A DNA stretch of 18,633 nt from an uncultured Clostridia bacterium (GTDB lineage: Bacteria > Bacillota > Clostridia > Oscillospirales > Ruminococcaceae), in assembly GCA_947584825.1 (NCBI GenBank), contig CANPWR010000017.1, positions 1 to 18,633 of the forward strand, in the 5' to 3' direction. The first letter of the stretch is position 1; each line of letters opens with the position of its first letter. A program made the position numbers and the translations under genes. The notes beneath the pieces are model-generated. The model ran no database searches. It saw nothing but the letters and a program-made list of their open reading frames with translations, and was not told where the DNA came from. Positions 15,441-18,633 of this stretch are shown in pieces.

Positions 15441-15467
15441 CCCCCTTGAAAAAACAAGGGGGATTTT
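15441..15467. terminator. Bidirectional terminator between GH43 and the sulfotransferase operon
   Basis: CCCCCTTG, loop AAAAAA, CAAGGGGG: a perfect 8-pair GC-rich stem followed on the plus strand by ATTTTAGTTT. On the minus strand it is followed by TTTATTG. It lies 20 bases past the GH43 stop and in front of the converging sulfotransferase stop. Confidence 0.88.
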
Positions 15468-15524
15468 AGTTTAAAACATATATGTTATTGATTTATTTGT
15501 ACATTGTTTTAATGAAAACATTTC

Positions 15525-16763
15525 TTAGTTCTGTTCTTGATCCTTATCTCCGGCTTCTTGCTTTTTCTTAGGAAAAATCGTGTAATATATCTTTCCCCCG
15601 ATTTTACGATACAGCGGACGCTTTGCATATTCAAGGCTTATTTTCATTTTCTCTAGCCTTAATGCTGCGCTGTTAAGCTTATTTTCATAAATCTGTTCAA
15701 TATGTTCTATCTTATTTTTCATATCTTCATTCTGGAGTTCAAGCATTCTTCCGCATATCAAAACCATCTCCTCAACAGAATAGTTTTCTGCTGAACCGTC
15801 ACCTTTTTTAATCTCATCATAGAAAAGCCTTCCGTCTTTTCTGTTCATAAACTCTCTCGCAACAGATGAATTTGAATCATTGTATTTTTTTAGAAAATCA
15901 ATGCGCTCATTATAACTCATATATTCGCACTTCAAACTGCCGTTTTCCGCTTCATACTCCTCCTGAGCCTTTTTTAGATACTTTACCGCCCAGTTAAGCT
16001 TTGTGCTGAAACAGTCCATGCTGTTTAAGATTCTCTTTATCTCAAGATACCTGCCGTGCAAGCTGCTGTTTACAACCATGTCCGCAGACTCATATCTCTC
16101 ATCCAGTTCAAGACCGATTACCTTAAGAAAGTCAGAAATAAGAGTGTTTCCGCTGCCCTCATACTGCTGCTTCTCATATGCCCTGACAATAATATTTTCC
16201 TTGCCAACAACCATTGCAATACTCTTTAGCCTGTCATAGTAATCGAGCTTGAAAAAGCCGTATTCATCAGACTTGACATACTCCTGAAAACTTATCTGCA
16301 TTGTCTCTCTGACCTGCTGAGACCAATAAGACTCCAGTACTAAGTCCTGCCTTCTTAAATATACTATTACCTTTAAATCTATTCCTCTCTCGGTTAGTCC
16401 ATTCTTGAGCGATTTCCAAAATTCCTTGCGCTTTATATATCCGTTCCAGATGTTTTCATCAGACATGATAATATTCGGAAATGTTTCAGATAAATCCTTG
16501 ATCTTATCCAGTCCCTCAATAAAACGCTCATCCTCTTTTTTTCTATTCGCTTCAAACTCTTCTTCTGATTCGCACAGCTCTTTTTTATAACGGTAAACCA
16601 TAAAATGTGCATTACGGTATATACCGATCCCGGGATAACGATAACCAAAATCAGGATAACAATAACCCTGCTCCTCAAGAAGTTCTTTATTTAACGGCAA
16701 AAACTTCTGAATTGCAGAAGTACCGGTCTTGGGAGTTCCTATATGCAAATATAATGTCGCCAT
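15525..16763 (-). CDS. PAPS-dependent sulfotransferase family protein
   Basis: Sulfotransferases move sulfate from PAPS to hydroxyl or amino groups of sugars, lipids or small molecules. The 412-residue protein has the 5'-phosphosulfate-binding loop at the N-terminus, LHIGTPKTGTSAIQKFL (residues 6-22, a P-loop-like TPKTGTS). The 3'-phosphate-binding region VIVYLRRQDLVLESYWSQ is at about 132-149. The C-terminal third (about 335-395) is charged and helical, probably coiled coil, and ends in a basic tail. There is no signal peptide or clear membrane segment. It starts 19 bases after cysNC, behind an AGGGGAA ribosome site, so the enzyme that makes PAPS and the enzyme that uses it are in one operon. 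No glycosyltransferase or lipid gene in the window reveals the acceptor. Resemblance is to the general sulfotransferase family; the acceptor is unknown. Confidence 0.82.
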   Translation of the reverse strand: MATLYLHIGTPKTGTSAIQKFLPLNKELLEEQGYCYPDFGYRYPGIGIYRNAHFMVYRYKKELCESEEEFEANRKKEDERFIEGLDKIKDLSETFPNIIMSDENIWNGYIKRKEFWKSLKNGLTERGIDLKVIVYLRRQDLVLESYWSQQVRETMQISFQEYVKSDEYGFFKLDYYDRLKSIAMVVGKENIIVRAYEKQQYEGSGNTLISDFLKVIGLELDERYESADMVVNSSLHGRYLEIKRILNSMDCFSTKLNWAVKYLKKAQEEYEAENGSLKCEYMSYNERIDFLKKYNDSNSSVAREFMNRKDGRLFYDEIKKGDGSAENYSVEEMVLICGRMLELQNEDMKNKIEHIEQIYENKLNSAALRLEKMKISLEYAKRPLYRKIGGKIYYTIFPKKKQEAGDKDQEQN

Positions 16764-16782
16764 ATTTTGTTCCCCTTAATTA

Positions 16783-18609
16783 TTATATTCTTGATTCCAA
16801 TTCCTCCAGCAGAATATCTATGCACGTTTCAATATCGTGCTCTGCAGTGTTGATAGTAATATCAGGATTCTCAGGTGGCTCGTATGGCGATGAAATTCCT
16901 GTAAAGTTCTGAATTTCACCCATTCGTGCTTTTTTATAAAGCCCCTTAACATCACGCTTCTCGCACTCCTCAAGCGGTGTGCTTACATATATCTCAATAA
17001 AATTATCTTCACCTATTATCTCTTTAGCATTTCTCCTGTCACGCTTATAAGGCGAAACAAATGAATTTATAACGATAACACCGGCATCATTCATCAGCTT
17101 TGATACTTCGGCAATACGTCTTATATTCTCTATTCTATCCTGTTCTTTAAAGCCTAAGTTCTTATTAAGTCCCATACGCACATTGTCGCCATCCAAGGTC
17201 ATTGTGTGCTTTCCTACTGCAAACAGACGCTTTTCCAAAGCATTCGCCAAAGTTGACTTTCCAGAACCTGAAAGACCCGTGAACCAAATAGTTCTAGCCT
17301 TTTGACCCTTTTGGTTTTCTCTCTGCTCTCTGGTAATGTCCATCTCGTGATAAGTAAGGTTGTCTGATCTGTTCAGCTTGTGCATTACAACTCCGCAGGC
17401 AGATGTCATATGAGTTATACGGTCAATCAGTATGAGTGCACCGAGTGTCGGATTTTGTGCAAACTCATCAAAAACAATCTTCTCAGACACCGAAATGTCA
17501 CACTCGGCAATCTCATTTTTATATATTGCATCAGCAGATACCTCACTGCCGGTATTTACATCTATCTTGTGCTTGATATTCATAACAACCGCTGGGATTT
17601 TCTTTGTTCCAAGCTTTAAAAGATAGTTTTTACCTGCAACAAGCTCAGTATCGTCCATCCAAAGCAGTTTTGCAGTAAACAGATTTCCCACGGTGGGTCT
17701 TGCTCCGCTTACCAGAACACAGCCTCTTGAAACGTCAACCTCTTTGTCTAGCTGAACGGTAACCGCCTGACCCTTTTTTGCACTTTCAACTTCTTTGCCG
17801 GCACAAATAATGCCCTTCACATTAGCCTTTTCCTTAGACGGCAAGGCAGTTATTTCATCACCGACTTTAAGCTTTCCTGTTTCTATCTGACCCGAAAAGC
17901 CTCTGTAGGTGTGATTAGGTCTGCAAACTCTCTGAACAGGCATTGTATAACCCTTTTCAACGTCATCAGCATGAACGTCTATCTCCTCTAAATATGAAAG
18001 CAGTGTTCCGCCACGATACCATGTCATATGCTCTGACTCAGTTGTAATATTATCTCCCTCAGTTGCAGATACAGGAATTATCTTTACCGACTCATAGTCA
18101 AATTCTGCAAGGAGCATTCTTATCTCTTTTTCTATCTTCTTGAACCTGTTGCGGTCAAAGTGGATCAGATCCATTTTATTTACGGCAAATACAAAGTGTT
18201 TTATACCCATTAGTGAGCAAATTCTTGCATGCCTTCGCGTTTGAACCAAAACTCCCTGAGACGCATCTACCAATATAACAGCAAGCTCAGCAAATGACGC
18301 ACCTACCGCCATATTTCTTGTGTATTCCTCATGTCCGGGAGTGTCAGCTACTATAAAAGATCTACGCTCTGTTGTGAAATAACGGTACGCAACATCTATT
18401 GTTATTCCCTGCTCACGCTCTGCCATAAGACCGTCTAAAAGCAGCGAATAATCTATGCTGCCCTCTCTTGAGCCGACCTTGCTGTCCAGCTCTAAAGAAC
18501 GCTCCTGATCAGCAAACAACAGCTTTGCATCATAAAGCATATGTCCGATAAGGGTAGATTTTCCGTCGTCAACGCTTCCGCAGGTAATGAATTTCAAAAG
18601 TCCGTTCAT
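16783..18609 (-). CDS. cysNC: Bifunctional sulfate adenylyltransferase subunit 1 / adenylylsulfate kinase
   Basis: This protein activates sulfate. The N-terminal EF-Tu-like GTPase (CysN) drives ATP sulfurylase together with CysD, and the C-terminal kinase (CysC) phosphorylates APS to PAPS. The 608 residues show CysN motifs GSVDDGKST (11-19), ADTPGHEEYTRNMAVGAS (88-105) and NKMDL (144-148), followed by beta-barrel domains to about 430. The APS kinase starts near 435, with GLSGSGKST (445-453), DGDNVRMGLN, FVSPYKRDRR and a final FTGISSPYEPPENPD. Both active sites look complete. The ATG at 18609 follows GGGAGG by about 12 bases. CysD is expected just upstream, outside the window. The sulfotransferase follows directly. 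No sulfite-forming PAPS reductase is seen here, and with a sulfotransferase next door the PAPS is likely meant for sulfation rather than cysteine synthesis. That last point is inference. Confidence 0.95.
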   Translation of the reverse strand: MNGLLKFITCGSVDDGKSTLIGHMLYDAKLLFADQERSLELDSKVGSREGSIDYSLLLDGLMAEREQGITIDVAYRYFTTERRSFIVADTPGHEEYTRNMAVGASFAELAVILVDASQGVLVQTRRHARICSLMGIKHFVFAVNKMDLIHFDRNRFKKIEKEIRMLLAEFDYESVKIIPVSATEGDNITTESEHMTWYRGGTLLSYLEEIDVHADDVEKGYTMPVQRVCRPNHTYRGFSGQIETGKLKVGDEITALPSKEKANVKGIICAGKEVESAKKGQAVTVQLDKEVDVSRGCVLVSGARPTVGNLFTAKLLWMDDTELVAGKNYLLKLGTKKIPAVVMNIKHKIDVNTGSEVSADAIYKNEIAECDISVSEKIVFDEFAQNPTLGALILIDRITHMTSACGVVMHKLNRSDNLTYHEMDITREQRENQKGQKARTIWFTGLSGSGKSTLANALEKRLFAVGKHTMTLDGDNVRMGLNKNLGFKEQDRIENIRRIAEVSKLMNDAGVIVINSFVSPYKRDRRNAKEIIGEDNFIEIYVSTPLEECEKRDVKGLYKKARMGEIQNFTGISSPYEPPENPDITINTAEHDIETCIDILLEELESRI

Positions 18610-18633
18610 TTTAGAAATAGCCCTCCCTTTTTC

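Overview
The window looks like a chromosomal segment of a spore-forming, low-GC Clostridia bacterium, most likely a gut Oscillospirales/Ruminococcus-type organism. The evidence is the adjacent spore-coat morphogenesis genes sipL and spoIVA, an ECF-type folate transporter behind a tetrahydrofolate riboswitch, a divergent Clostridia-type ParE/ParC pair, AT-rich intergenic DNA and strong GGAGG ribosome-binding sites. The species assignment is inference. I see no insertion sequence, tRNA, rRNA, CRISPR array or phage gene.

Layout. Bases 1-8988 are all minus strand. Read in the direction of transcription they are parE, parC, a transmembrane PASTA protein with a degenerate kinase domain, pfkA, folT and proC (cut by the window edge). 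parE and parC share one promoter and end at a strong terminator. The pseudokinase has its own promoter and terminator, and pfkA has its own promoter. folT follows pfkA with no obvious terminator between them. Its leader holds a THF riboswitch followed by a hairpin that can hide the folT ribosome-binding site. Bases 9231-12275 are the plus-strand pair sipL-spoIVA, whose products form the base of the spore coat. A bidirectional terminator separates spoIVA from the convergent minus-strand pair prmA and a PII-like small protein. Divergent from prmA, with a near-consensus promoter, is a cytoplasmic family 43 glycoside hydrolase (14068-15420). A second bidirectional terminator separates it from a minus-strand operon at the right end: cysNC (GTPase plus APS kinase, making PAPS) followed 19 bases later by a PAPS-type sulfotransferase.

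The observations most worth following are: (1) the active-site-dead, zinc-ribbon, PASTA-bearing pseudokinase; (2) the cysNC-sulfotransferase operon, which implies that this bacterium sulfates an unknown molecule; (3) the THF riboswitch, for which a complete two-state translational switch can be drawn; (4) the odd parC leader, with a 14-codon open frame whose stop codon abuts the parC start and a perfect hairpin between the Shine-Dalgarno-like sequence and the start. Nothing in the window is a clear, wholly new defence or mobile system.
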